Of a DNA stretch of 32,749 nucleotides, positions 8,439 through 14,973 are shown in pieces. The stretch covers positions 1 through 32,749 of the forward strand of contig NZ_LGDV01000229.1 of the NCBI RefSeq assembly GCF_001280015.1, given 5' to 3'. The position numbers and the translations under genes are program-made. The stretch's first letter is position 1, and each line of letters starts with the position of its first letter. The notes beneath the pieces are model-generated. The model saw nothing but the letters and a program-made list of their open reading frames with translations. It was not told where the DNA came from and made no database searches. The DNA is from Streptomyces sp. MMG1121 (GTDB taxonomy: Bacteria; Actinomycetota; Actinomycetes; Streptomycetales; Streptomycetaceae).

Positions 8439-8630
8439 CTCACGGACCACATGGGCAAGGCGTGTTCGGTGGAGCTCGGTCCGGATGGGCGCACCCTTGC
8501 CACAGCCAGCGCCGACAGGACCGTACGGCCAGGGGATGCTGCGCTTCCGAAGCCTGACGCGACCGTGCAGACCATCTGCCGAGACGTCGACCGCGACCTC
8601 ACCCAGGACGAGCGGGCGGATCGCAACGGG
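8439..8630 (+). pseudogene. WD40-repeat protein C-terminal remnant
   Basis: Translation from 8439 gives 'LTDHMGKACSVELGPDGRTL' and continues 'ATASADRTVRPGDAALPKPD', a recognisable WD40 blade ('H.G.V.SV.FSPDGRTLATASADRTVRLWD') with the Trp-Asp replaced by Pro-Gly. It runs on into 'VQTICRDVDRDLTQDER', the usual C-terminal tail of Streptomyces WD40/STAND or kinase-WD40 proteins. There is no upstream coding sequence and no start of its own, so it is a relic of about 60 codons. The reading frame continues by chance into the 76-residue gene at 8898. The rest of the 8394-8864 interval shows no other gene. Confidence 0.65.
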
Positions 8631-8864
8631 CGATCTCCTGGCCGCCGGGGCGCATACGCACCGGCCCAGGCCGACCGCTACGGCGCCCAGGCCCGGCGCC
8701 TCCCTGCTCAGCGACACGTTGTCACCCTCACCCAGGGAGCCCCACCTTGCGGGGCGGATGCGACTCACGAAGGCCGAGCGACCCGAACCGGCCGACCACC
8801 CCACGTTCGACCCGGCTGCCGCCCGAGCGCGGCAGCCGAGATGGCGCGATGCCATCATCGACCA

Positions 8865-8888
8865 CTTATCACTTGCGCAACCCTTAAA
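8865..8888. promoter_or_regulatory. Dyad operator copy 2
   Basis: Core TTGCGCAA at 8873-8880, with degraded outer arms (CTTA left, TAAA right). The right arm lies in CCTTAAACT just 9 bases before the GTG at 8898. The bases after the core (CC, an A/T-rich step, then GTTG-CCGTGG) resemble those after copy 1. Confidence 0.65.
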
Positions 8889-8897
8889 CTGTTGTCC

Positions 8898-9128
8898 GTG
8901 GAGACGACCGATGCAACGGCCTCGGAGACTGCGGTGCTCGTCGGCGGCCCGGCGGACGGCACGCGGATAAGGGTCACCGACCGGCCGCGAGTGATCCAGG
9001 TGACCTACCCCTGTCCGGTGGACGGCACACCACCGGGCCTGCGCGCGGAAGGCGTGTTCGTCTACCGCCGGGACTACGGCGTGAAGAGCGAGCCGCTGCG
9101 ATACGGCTTCGATGTCGCAAGCCCCTAG
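8898..9128 (+). CDS. Small conserved-type hypothetical protein (GGPADG motif)
   Basis: The GTG start at 8898 gives a 76-residue acidic/neutral protein. An earlier in-frame ATG at 8451 would fuse it to a WD40 relic and run through the operator, so it was rejected. The N-terminal 'AVLVGGPADGTRIRV' and C-terminal 'FVYRRDYGVKSEPLRYGF' match the layout of small actinobacterial proteins of unknown function ('LVGGPADGRRV...YRR....YGFD'), some phage-associated. No signal peptide or membrane helix is visible. The operator ends 9 bases before GTG with no Shine-Dalgarno sequence, so the transcript may be leaderless or nearly so. A second operator copy (9186) separates it from the LCP gene downstream. 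Function unknown. Confidence 0.6.
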   Translation: METTDATASETAVLVGGPADGTRIRVTDRPRVIQVTYPCPVDGTPPGLRAEGVFVYRRDYGVKSEPLRYGFDVASP

Positions 9129-9185
9129 GACGTACGGCGCCCGGCAGCAAGCAGTGTGACCGCCCGCCACCGAGCACCCGCTCAA

Positions 9186-9209
9186 TTGCTACTCTGCGCA
9201 ACCAAGCAA
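9186..9209. promoter_or_regulatory. Dyad operator copy 3
   Basis: Both outer arms (TTGC and GCAA) are intact; the core is CTGCGCAA at 9194-9201 (one mismatch). It lies 58 bases upstream of the LCP start at 9267. Confidence 0.7.
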
Positions 9210-9266
9210 CTCTGCGGTGGGGTCACCAGCCCCCTCTGCACGGGTCGGAACGATGAGGCACCGTCG

Positions 9267-10823
9267 ATGACCACCAGCCGCAATCGGACGCCGCCCGCCC
9301 GCTCCCGGCACCGGTCGGAACCGCTTCTCGGCCGCGGGGCGGGGGGCCGCCGTGCGTCGCGGGACCGCAAGCACGGCCCGCTGCGGACGTTGCTCGCCAT
9401 CGCCTTCGCCGTGGCCGTGCTGGGTCTTGCCGGACTGGGCTGGATCTACCTGCAGCTGAACGGCGACATCCACACCTTCGACGCGGGCGGCCTGTCCAAG
9501 AACCGGCCCGACGCCGATTCCTCCAAGGGCCAGAACGTCCTGGTCATCGGCTCCGACGCACGCGTCGACGGCAACAGTGCACTGGGCGGCGGCAGCAGGG
9601 ACGACATCGGTCGCTCGGACACGGCGTTCCTGCTGCACGTCTACGCCGACCGCAAGCACGCGTTGGCCGTGTCCATCCCGCGCGACACCCTGGTCACCAT
9701 TCCTCCGTGCGAGCTGCCCGACGGCACCTGGACCAGGCCCCAGACCAACATCATGTTCAACACGGCGTTCTCGGTCGGGCAGACGCGGAAGGGCAACCCG
9801 GCCTGTACCCAGAACACCGTGGAGCGGTTCTCGGGCCTGCGCGTCGACCACACCGTCGTCGTCGATTTCAAAGGCTTCGCCGCACTGACCGACGTGGTCG
9901 GCGGGGTACAGGTGTGCCTCCCCCAGGACCTCTTCCAGGGGGACCTCAACCCGAACCGCGCCACCAAGGGCAAGCTGATCTTCAAGAAGGGCGAGCAGAC
10001 CGTCTCCGGGCAGAAGGCACTCGACTACGTCCGCATCCGGCACGGCGTCGGTGACGGCTCCGACATCGGGCGGATCAAGCGCCAGCAGGCGTTCGTCTCC
10101 AGCCTCCTCAAAAAGATCAAGAGCGACGGGTTCACCCCCACCAAGCTGTTGCCGCTTGCCACCGCCGCCACCGAATCCATGACGGTCGACCCCGGTCTCG
10201 GCACAGCCCACAAGCTGATCTCCTTCGTCATGACCCTGAAGGACATCGACCTGCACAACACGAAGTTCGTGACCGTCCCCTGGCGGTACCTGGGCCACCG
10301 GGTCGCCGTCGTCGAGCCGGACGCCACCGAGCTGTGGTCCGCGCTCAAGGCCGATCGCACCATCGACGGCAAGAACGCGGGCGGCGGGAAGGACAACGCC
10401 GAAGCCTCCGTCTCCCCCTCACCGACGGTGCGCGAGAGCGTCTCCGGGACCGGCATCGACGTCGCCGTCTACAACGGCACCACCACCAGCGGGCTGGCAG
10501 CCGCGGCCGCATCGGGGCTCACGGCGCACGGCTTCACGGTCACCGGCACCGCCAATGCCGCCGGCCGGCGGCATATCACCACCGTCATCCAGTACGGCAC
10601 CGGACTGCGGGCACGGGCAGAGACCGTCGCCAAGCTCTTCCCCGGCGCGGAACTGCAAGCCATCGGCGGGTCGGGCGTCAACGTCGTCGTAGGTGCGTCC
10701 TACGAGGCCGACGCCGCCTCGGCAGCACCGGCCGTCGTCCCCAGCTCGGTCGCGAACGAAGCCCGCTCCGCGGACGACGACCTGTGCTCCAACCTGTCGT
10801 ACGGTGCAGCGCATCGGCGATGA
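9267..10823 (+). CDS. LCP (LytR-CpsA-Psr) family protein with LytR_C domain
   Basis: The 518-residue LCP enzyme is expected to transfer undecaprenyl-linked glycopolymers (teichoic-acid-like polymers in streptomycetes) to peptidoglycan outside the membrane. A basic N-terminus precedes one membrane helix (about 40-62). The LCP domain shows 'NVLVIGSD' (90-97), 'RSDTAFLLHV' (116-125), 'SIPRDT' (136-141, with the Arg that contacts pyrophosphate) and 'ALDYVRIRHGVGDGSDIGRIKRQQ'. A LytR_C domain follows a Ser/Pro linker ('IDVAVYNGTTTSGLA..', about 395-470). ATG at 9267 is chosen because upstream in-frame codons would be translated from within the operator. Operator copy 3 lies upstream, and a strong hairpin follows at 10958. 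A paralogue sits at 11451-13151. Confidence 0.92.
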   Translation: MTTSRNRTPPARSRHRSEPLLGRGAGGRRASRDRKHGPLRTLLAIAFAVAVLGLAGLGWIYLQLNGDIHTFDAGGLSKNRPDADSSKGQNVLVIGSDARVDGNSALGGGSRDDIGRSDTAFLLHVYADRKHALAVSIPRDTLVTIPPCELPDGTWTRPQTNIMFNTAFSVGQTRKGNPACTQNTVERFSGLRVDHTVVVDFKGFAALTDVVGGVQVCLPQDLFQGDLNPNRATKGKLIFKKGEQTVSGQKALDYVRIRHGVGDGSDIGRIKRQQAFVSSLLKKIKSDGFTPTKLLPLATAATESMTVDPGLGTAHKLISFVMTLKDIDLHNTKFVTVPWRYLGHRVAVVEPDATELWSALKADRTIDGKNAGGGKDNAEASVSPSPTVRESVSGTGIDVAVYNGTTTSGLAAAAASGLTAHGFTVTGTANAAGRRHITTVIQYGTGLRARAETVAKLFPGAELQAIGGSGVNVVVGASYEADAASAAPAVVPSSVANEARSADDDLCSNLSYGAAHRR

Positions 10824-10957
10824 GCAGACGGGCAAGGGCGGACTCTCCTGCCGGAGACCGCGCCCGGACCGACGGGCCGGTCGCCCCTCACGCTCCCCCG
10901 TGACAACTCTCTTCGAGCCGCCCGAGGGGGGCAGGTCGCGGGCCGTGCCCCTGCAAC

Positions 10958-10981
10958 GCGGGCGGCCTTCTTGCCGCCCGC
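10958..10981. terminator. Strong hairpin between convergent LCP and TatA-like genes
   Basis: Perfect 9-bp arms GCGGGCGGC / GCCGCCCGC with loop CTTCTT. It lies 134 bp after the LCP stop and 118 bp after the TatA-like stop on the other strand, so it may serve both convergent units. Confidence 0.6.
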
Positions 10982-11098
10982 CTCGGCCTGCCGTGCGGGG
11001 GCGGCCGGTCGAACGATTCTGACCACCGATGCGTTCCCGTCGCCTCCGGGGCCCGCCAGTCAGCCCCCCAAAGTTCCGACCGGCGCAGTGAACGTGAC

Positions 11099-11380
11099 TC
11101 AGCGAGCCCGATTGCGCTCGGTCGACGGACGGCCCGTCGCCGCCTCCGCGGGGGTCGACCGGATGATCCGGAGCGCGGGCCCGTCGGACGCACCGTCGGC
11201 CTCGGAGGCGGAGGGCTGGGCACCGCCCTCGTCCTTCATGGCCTTGCCCTCGTTCCTGAGGATGTGCAGAGACCTGCCCAGCCCGCGTGCGGCCTCCGGC
11301 AGCTTCTTGGCCCCGGAGAGCAGGATGATGACGACCGCCACGACCAGCAGCTGCCAGGGTTCGAGCCCGTTGCGGAGCAT
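11099..11380 (-). CDS. TatA-like paralogue lacking the conserved hinge phenylalanine
   Basis: The 93-residue protein has TatA topology: a short N-terminus, a membrane helix (about 9-22), a KKLPEAARGLGRSL amphipathic helix, then a polar tail with 'KAMKDEGG' as in streptomycete TatA. The hinge normally reads LLFGAKKLP; here it is LLSGAKKLP, so the Phe before Gly (equivalent to the essential F20 of E. coli TatA) is Ser22. ATG at 11380 is preferred over GTG at 11389 because AGGAAGG sits 9 bases upstream of the ATG and touches the GTG. Operator copy 5 lies 20 bp upstream and separates the gene from the LCP gene. No tatC or standard tat operon is nearby. It is probably a specialised or degenerate pore subunit. 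Confidence 0.85.
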   Translation of the reverse strand: MLRNGLEPWQLLVVAVVIILLSGAKKLPEAARGLGRSLHILRNEGKAMKDEGGAQPSASEADGASDGPALRIIRSTPAEAATGRPSTERNRAR

Positions 11381-11399
11381 CCCACCCACCCTTCCTGGA

Positions 11400-11423
11400 T
11401 TGCAGCCTTGCGCAACTCTATAA
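11400..11423. promoter_or_regulatory. Dyad operator copy 5
   Basis: Core TTGCGCAA at 11408-11415, left arm TTGC intact, right arm ATAA (on the minus strand TTAT lies upstream of the core). It sits 20 bp upstream of the TatA-like ATG at 11380, in the 70-bp gap after the LCP stop. Confidence 0.7.
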
Positions 11424-11450
11424 CCGCCGGGCGGATTCGTCGCGGGCCCG

Positions 11451-13151
11451 TCAGGAGTCGGAGTCCGGCACGCTCCGTGCCGCTGCGTACGCCTGGGACG
11501 GGGTCATGGAGACGCCGTTGAGGCTGACGGTCCTGTACGGGCTGACCGTGGCGCAGGTCTTGGCCTGGTCGGCGGTGGAGGCGTTGGCATGGGAGACCGC
11601 GGCCTTGGTGTCGGCGGGCGCCGGAGCGGGGGTGCCCTCGGGGTAGCTGGTGCCGCTGGGCCAGTCGCTGCCGATGACCAGAGCCAAACCCGCGCCGGTG
11701 CCCTGCTTCAGGTGCGTGCCGGACAGGCCGAGCGCCTTGGCGACCGTCTGGGCCTCGCCCTTCTGACCGTTGCCATACGTCAGCGTGGTGGTCGTCGCCG
11801 CGCGCGACGCATTGGCCGTGGTCGTCCCGGAGCTGAAGCCCTTGTCGGTGAGCGCCGTGGCGATGGCGGAGGCGCGGCCGGGGACGGTGGTGCCGTTCTC
11901 GACCGTCACGGCGACCTGCGAGGCGGGCACGGCCGAAGCGGTGGCCGTAGCCTCCGCGGACTTCTTGCCCGACCCGGCGGTCAGGGACTGGTCGTTGGCG
12001 ATGGCGGAGAAGAGCGACTTCGCGCCGGGGCCCACCACCACCCGGTCCTTGTCGGCCGGGTCGGGGGCCGTCTGCATCGTCGTGAAGGTCATCTGCTGGG
12101 CGGGGACCTTGTTCACGTCGGAGGCAAGCCCGATCAGTTTGTCGACGCTGCCCAGGCCGTCGTCCACGGTCAGCGCCTTGGTGGCGGCGTCCGCGAGGCC
12201 GTAGACCGCGGTGGGGTCCGTGAGCGTGCCCGCACTCTTGAACTTGCGGATCATCGAGCTGAGGAAGATGTGCTGGGAGACGGTACGGCCGAGGTCGCTG
12301 CCGTCGCCGAAACCGTGCCGGGAACGGACGAACTCCAGCGCCGCGACGCCCTTGACGGTGTGGTCACCCTTGGACAGCTTCAGGTGCGAGTAGGTGTCGT
12401 AGACGTCATCGCTGACGCACACGGAGACTCCGCCGACCGCGTCGGACATCTTGACCACGCCCGAGAAGTCGAGCTTGACGAAATGGTCGATGGGAATGCC
12501 GGTCAGCTGGTGGATCGTGGCCACCTGGCAGGCCGGCCCGTACTGCAGCGCGCTGTTGATCTGGCCGTAGTAGCCGTTCGTGGACTGGCCGCTCTCGCTG
12601 TCCTTGCAGGCCGGGATCTGGGCCATGGTGTCGCGGGGCACGCTCATGACGGTGGCGTTGGAGCGGTCGGCGGATATGTGGACCACCATCTCCACGTCCG
12701 CGTTGCCGCCGGTCTGCACCCCGGTGTGCGAACAGCCGCCGCCGAGTTTGCAGTCCTCGGCGCTGGTGCGGCCGTCCGAGCCCATCACCAGGATGTTGAT
12801 CGGGGTCCGGCCGAAGGCGTCGGCCTTCTCGGAGCCGCCCTTGCCGTCGAGCGAGAGGCTGTGGATGTTGCCGTTCAGGTGCTCGTAGAACCACCAGCCG
12901 GCGCCGGCGGTCACCAGCACGAGTACGGACACGCTGAGCGCAAGGAACTTCAGGATCCGTTTACCGCGGCCCGCCCGACGGGCCGGGCGCTGTGCCGCGG
13001 CGCGCCCACCGCTCGAGCGAGAAGCCGCGCGATCAGCCACCCGACCGCCGTGCGGACGCCGACGGTCACTCTCGGTCATACGCTGTCCGGGCACCCGGCC
13101 TGTACGGCTGCGCATGGCCTGGCCGCCTGCGCCGTCCCACGGGTCGCTCAT
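11451..13151 (-). CDS. LCP (LytR-CpsA-Psr) family protein with LytR_C domain, second copy
   Basis: The 566-residue paralogue of the LCP protein at 9267 has a long basic, disordered cytoplasmic N-terminus (about 65 residues), a membrane helix ('ILKFLALSVSVLVLVTAGAGWWFY') and an LCP domain with 'INILVMGSD', 'MSVPRDTMAQIP', 'FVRSRHGFGDGSDLGRTVSQH' and a C-terminal LytR_C domain ('VAVTVENGTTVPGRA'). The usual RSDT motif is changed to NADVEMVVHI. ATG at 13151 was chosen because GGGAG lies about 9 bases upstream; an ATG at 13184 and one at 13079 are alternatives. Operator copy 4 is about 100 bp upstream. The expected role is attachment of glycopolymers to the wall, partly redundant with the first LCP protein. 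Confidence 0.9.
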   Translation of the reverse strand: MSDPWDGAGGQAMRSRTGRVPGQRMTESDRRRPHGGRVADRAASRSSGGRAAAQRPARRAGRGKRILKFLALSVSVLVLVTAGAGWWFYEHLNGNIHSLSLDGKGGSEKADAFGRTPINILVMGSDGRTSAEDCKLGGGCSHTGVQTGGNADVEMVVHISADRSNATVMSVPRDTMAQIPACKDSESGQSTNGYYGQINSALQYGPACQVATIHQLTGIPIDHFVKLDFSGVVKMSDAVGGVSVCVSDDVYDTYSHLKLSKGDHTVKGVAALEFVRSRHGFGDGSDLGRTVSQHIFLSSMIRKFKSAGTLTDPTAVYGLADAATKALTVDDGLGSVDKLIGLASDVNKVPAQQMTFTTMQTAPDPADKDRVVVGPGAKSLFSAIANDQSLTAGSGKKSAEATATASAVPASQVAVTVENGTTVPGRASAIATALTDKGFSSGTTTANASRAATTTTLTYGNGQKGEAQTVAKALGLSGTHLKQGTGAGLALVIGSDWPSGTSYPEGTPAPAPADTKAAVSHANASTADQAKTCATVSPYRTVSLNGVSMTPSQAYAAARSVPDSDS

Positions 13152-13253
13152 CGTCCCACTCCCACGAACGGTCGGGCCCGTCATGCCAGGCCCTCAGGAA
13201 CAGGACCGGGCACGCGCGGCGGTGTACGGGCAGATGCAGCGCTGCCACCTCAG

Positions 13254-13277
13254 TTGCGTGATTGCGCAATCTAGCAA
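13254..13277. promoter_or_regulatory. Dyad operator copy 4 (perfect consensus)
   Basis: All four elements are exact: TTGC at 13254-13257, TTGCGCAA at 13262-13269 and GCAA at 13274-13277, with 4-base spacers. This is the best copy in the window. It lies about 100 bp upstream of the second LCP gene (minus strand). The 3' end of the 98-residue gene is on the other side (13370), so the only gene it can serve as a promoter element is the LCP gene. Confidence 0.8.
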
Positions 13278-13369
13278 ACTTATGGATCCAGCAGCACGCC
13301 CCTGTGTGATGTCACAGCCGAGGGATCTCACGAGGGACAGGTGAACGCACCGTCCGGTCCTGCCCGACC

Positions 13370-13666
13370 TCAGCGCTCGTTCCGCCCGTACCGCGCGATG
13401 ATCCACGCGGCGCCACGCTCGGCCAGAGCCCGTCGACGCCCCCGGCGCGAGCGCTGCGCGACAACGGGCCGAGACGGAGCCTCCGCCGGCGAAGCCGCCA
13501 AAGCCGCGAGGCGCCCGGCGGCGCGTGCCAGGTCGGCTTGCAGTCTTCGGCGCGTTTCGGAGGAACCTGCTCTCAGCAACGCCGCGTAGACTCCTTCGAC
13601 TTCAGCCAGGGCGGCACCCAACCGCAGATTCGCCTCACGCACTCGCCGAATCTCCCCGCGCGGCAT
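13370..13666 (-). CDS. Small coiled-coil basic protein of unknown function
   Basis: The 98-residue product starts 'MPRGEIRRVREANLRLGAAL' and is rich in Ala, Leu, Glu and Arg, with heptad-like spacing over residues 5-60 that suggests a helical hairpin or coiled coil. The C-terminal 40 residues are strongly basic (SRRGRRRALAERGAAWIIARYGRNER). No signal peptide or membrane helix is evident. ATG at 13666 has GAGGAAGGG about 5 bases upstream, and operator copy 6 is 45 bp upstream, which argues for a real gene. An overlapping plus-strand frame with a GTG start at 13341 has the composition of a shadow frame and was rejected. The family is not recognised; nucleic-acid or polyanion binding is only a guess from charge. 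Confidence 0.6.
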   Translation of the reverse strand: MPRGEIRRVREANLRLGAALAEVEGVYAALLRAGSSETRRRLQADLARAAGRLAALAASPAEAPSRPVVAQRSRRGRRRALAERGAAWIIARYGRNER

Positions 13667-13710
13667 AGACGCCCTTCCTCCCCGACCACCGGGGCCACAC
13701 CCCCGCTGAC

Positions 13711-13734
13711 TTCGATTATTGCGCAATCTTGCAA
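13711..13734. promoter_or_regulatory. Dyad operator copy 6
   Basis: Core TTGCGCAA at 13719-13726 and right arm GCAA at 13731-13734 are exact; the left arm is TTCG. It lies 45 bp upstream of the 98-residue gene (minus strand) and next to the broken end of the MgtA fragment. Confidence 0.7.
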
Positions 13735-13789
13735 ACCAACGACGACACCTGAAGAAACTGGTCGTTGCACGGCCCGGAGCCGACGCGGT

Positions 13790-14515
13790 TGTTTCAGTCC
13801 GAGCGGCGAAGCCGGCAGCGCCGGACCGACGACGGCCAGGGCGGTCGCGGCCCAGCCGGCCGGGCCGGGCCTGCGGGCCTCGGCGCCGCGGCGGCCGATG
13901 CGCAGCAGCACCATCACCAGGGCCTGAGTGATCAGGTTTTCGCTGAGCCAGCCGGAGTGGAACACGGCCTCGTCGACGCCCGTGCCAAGTCCGTGCAGGA
14001 CGAAGGCCAGTACCGCGAAGGTGGCGCGGTCGGCCAGCGCGTTGAGCACCCCGAACCCGGTGATGAAGCGCAGCGGGTCGCGCGGGCGCAGCAGGGTCGG
14101 CCGGCGCAGCACCGGGTCGGCGGGGCGGCCGTGGGCGAAGTCGAGCTGGGCGGCGTCGAAGCACAGGTTCTGGGTGAGAACCTGTGCCGGGAGCATCGGC
14201 AGGAAGGGCACGAGCAGGCCCGCGGAGAGCATCGCGATCACGTTGCCGAGGTTGGAGGACAGCGTGATGCGCAGATAGGTGGCGATGTTGCCGCCCGCAC
14301 ACCGACCGGCGCCGATGGCATGGGCGATCGCGGTGAGGTCCGTCTCGGCGAGCACCACGTCCGCTCGCTCCTGGGCCACGTCGGCGGCATCGCGTGGGGC
14401 GATACCGACGTCGGCGGCGCCCAGGGCGGGCAGGTCGTTGACGCCGTCGCCGAGGAAGCCGACGGTGTGCCCGGCGTTGCTCAGCGCCTCAGCAAGGTCG
14501 GCGCGGAGAGTCCGG
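13790..14515 (-). pseudogene. MgtA-type (P3B) magnesium P-type ATPase fragment
   Basis: The minus-strand frame encodes about 240 residues from the C-terminal third of an MgtA/MgtB-type ATPase: the hinge motif 'GFLGDGVNDLPALGAADVGI', then 'ERADVVLAETDL', the helix-4/5 region 'TSSNLGNVIAML..LLVPFLPMLPAQVLTQNLCFD' (here LSSNLGNVIAM) and 'FHSGWLSENLITQALVMVLLRIGR'. The phosphorylation motif DKTGT, the N-terminal domains and the last membrane helices are missing. The frame upstream of about 14515 is unrelated, and at about 13795 it runs into the intergenic DNA carrying operator copy 6. It is a two-sided truncation and cannot pump. The adjacent ArsR-family gene may be its former regulator. Confidence 0.85.
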
Positions 14516-14610
14516 GGCCGGGCGCCTCGCCTGCACCGTCACCGACCTCAAACGCCGACACGGCCGCCGGAACTCGCGGGCCGAGGTCCCGTCCCGAGGC
14601 CACGGTGGTC

Positions 14611-14973
14611 TCAGCCACCGGTCCCGTGCAGCAGCCGTACCGGAGCGGACGCCTGCTGCGAGCGAACCGTCAGCTGCCCGATCATCACTCTCACGAGCGT
14701 CACGACATCCGGATCGTCGATGAAATAGACCTGGCGCCGACCCTCGCGGCGCGAGCGCACGAGTCCGGCGAGCTTCAGCTTCGCCAGGTGCTGGCTGACC
14801 GCGGGCAGCGCTCCGCCCACCCGGTCGGCGAGGTGCGTGACGTCGCTCTCGCCCTGCGACAGGGCCCACATCAGGTGCAGTCGGGCAGAAGAAGCGAGCA
14901 GTCCGAACGCGGCGGCGGCCACCGCCAGCACCTCGGCCGACGGGTCCCCGAAGCCACCGACGTTCTCCGTCAC
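14611..14973 (-). CDS. ArsR/SmtB-family winged-helix transcriptional regulator
   Basis: The 120-residue product is a complete ArsR-type repressor: 'LASSARLHLMWALSQGESDVTHLADRVGGALPAVSQHLAKLKLAGLVRSRREGRRQVYFIDD' contains the helix-turn-helix (PAVSQHLAKLKLAGLV) and the beta wing (REGRRQVYF). The CVC motif of arsenic/cadmium sensors is absent. In the alpha-5 zinc/cobalt/nickel site pattern DxHVxxLxxxxxxH, both His positions are replaced (DPDVVTLVRVMIGQL), so the usual metal site is not visible. GTG at 14973 is chosen because GGGAGAGG lies 3-4 bases upstream; ATG at 14997 is an alternative. It lies upstream, on the same strand, of the MgtA remnant, matching the typical regulator-pump pairing before decay. 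Confidence 0.88.
   Translation of the reverse strand: MTENVGGFGDPSAEVLAVAAAAFGLLASSARLHLMWALSQGESDVTHLADRVGGALPAVSQHLAKLKLAGLVRSRREGRRQVYFIDDPDVVTLVRVMIGQLTVRSQQASAPVRLLHGTGG

Noticed and set aside
8451..9128. A single 225-residue gene
   Set aside because: The first half is a WD40 relic and the frame crosses operator copy 2; the motifs of the small protein begin only after GTG 8898.
13341..13589. Plus-strand small gene with a GTG start after GAGGGACAG
   Set aside because: Composition is that of a shadow frame; the opposite-strand gene has a better ribosome site, helix pattern and operator.
6409..13734. Reading the dyads as Nur (nickel) boxes, given the peptide/nickel-type ABC operon
   Set aside because: As I recall it the Nur box is TTGCAA-N5-TTGCAA, with different spacing and core; the ABC operon itself has no copy in the sequence available.
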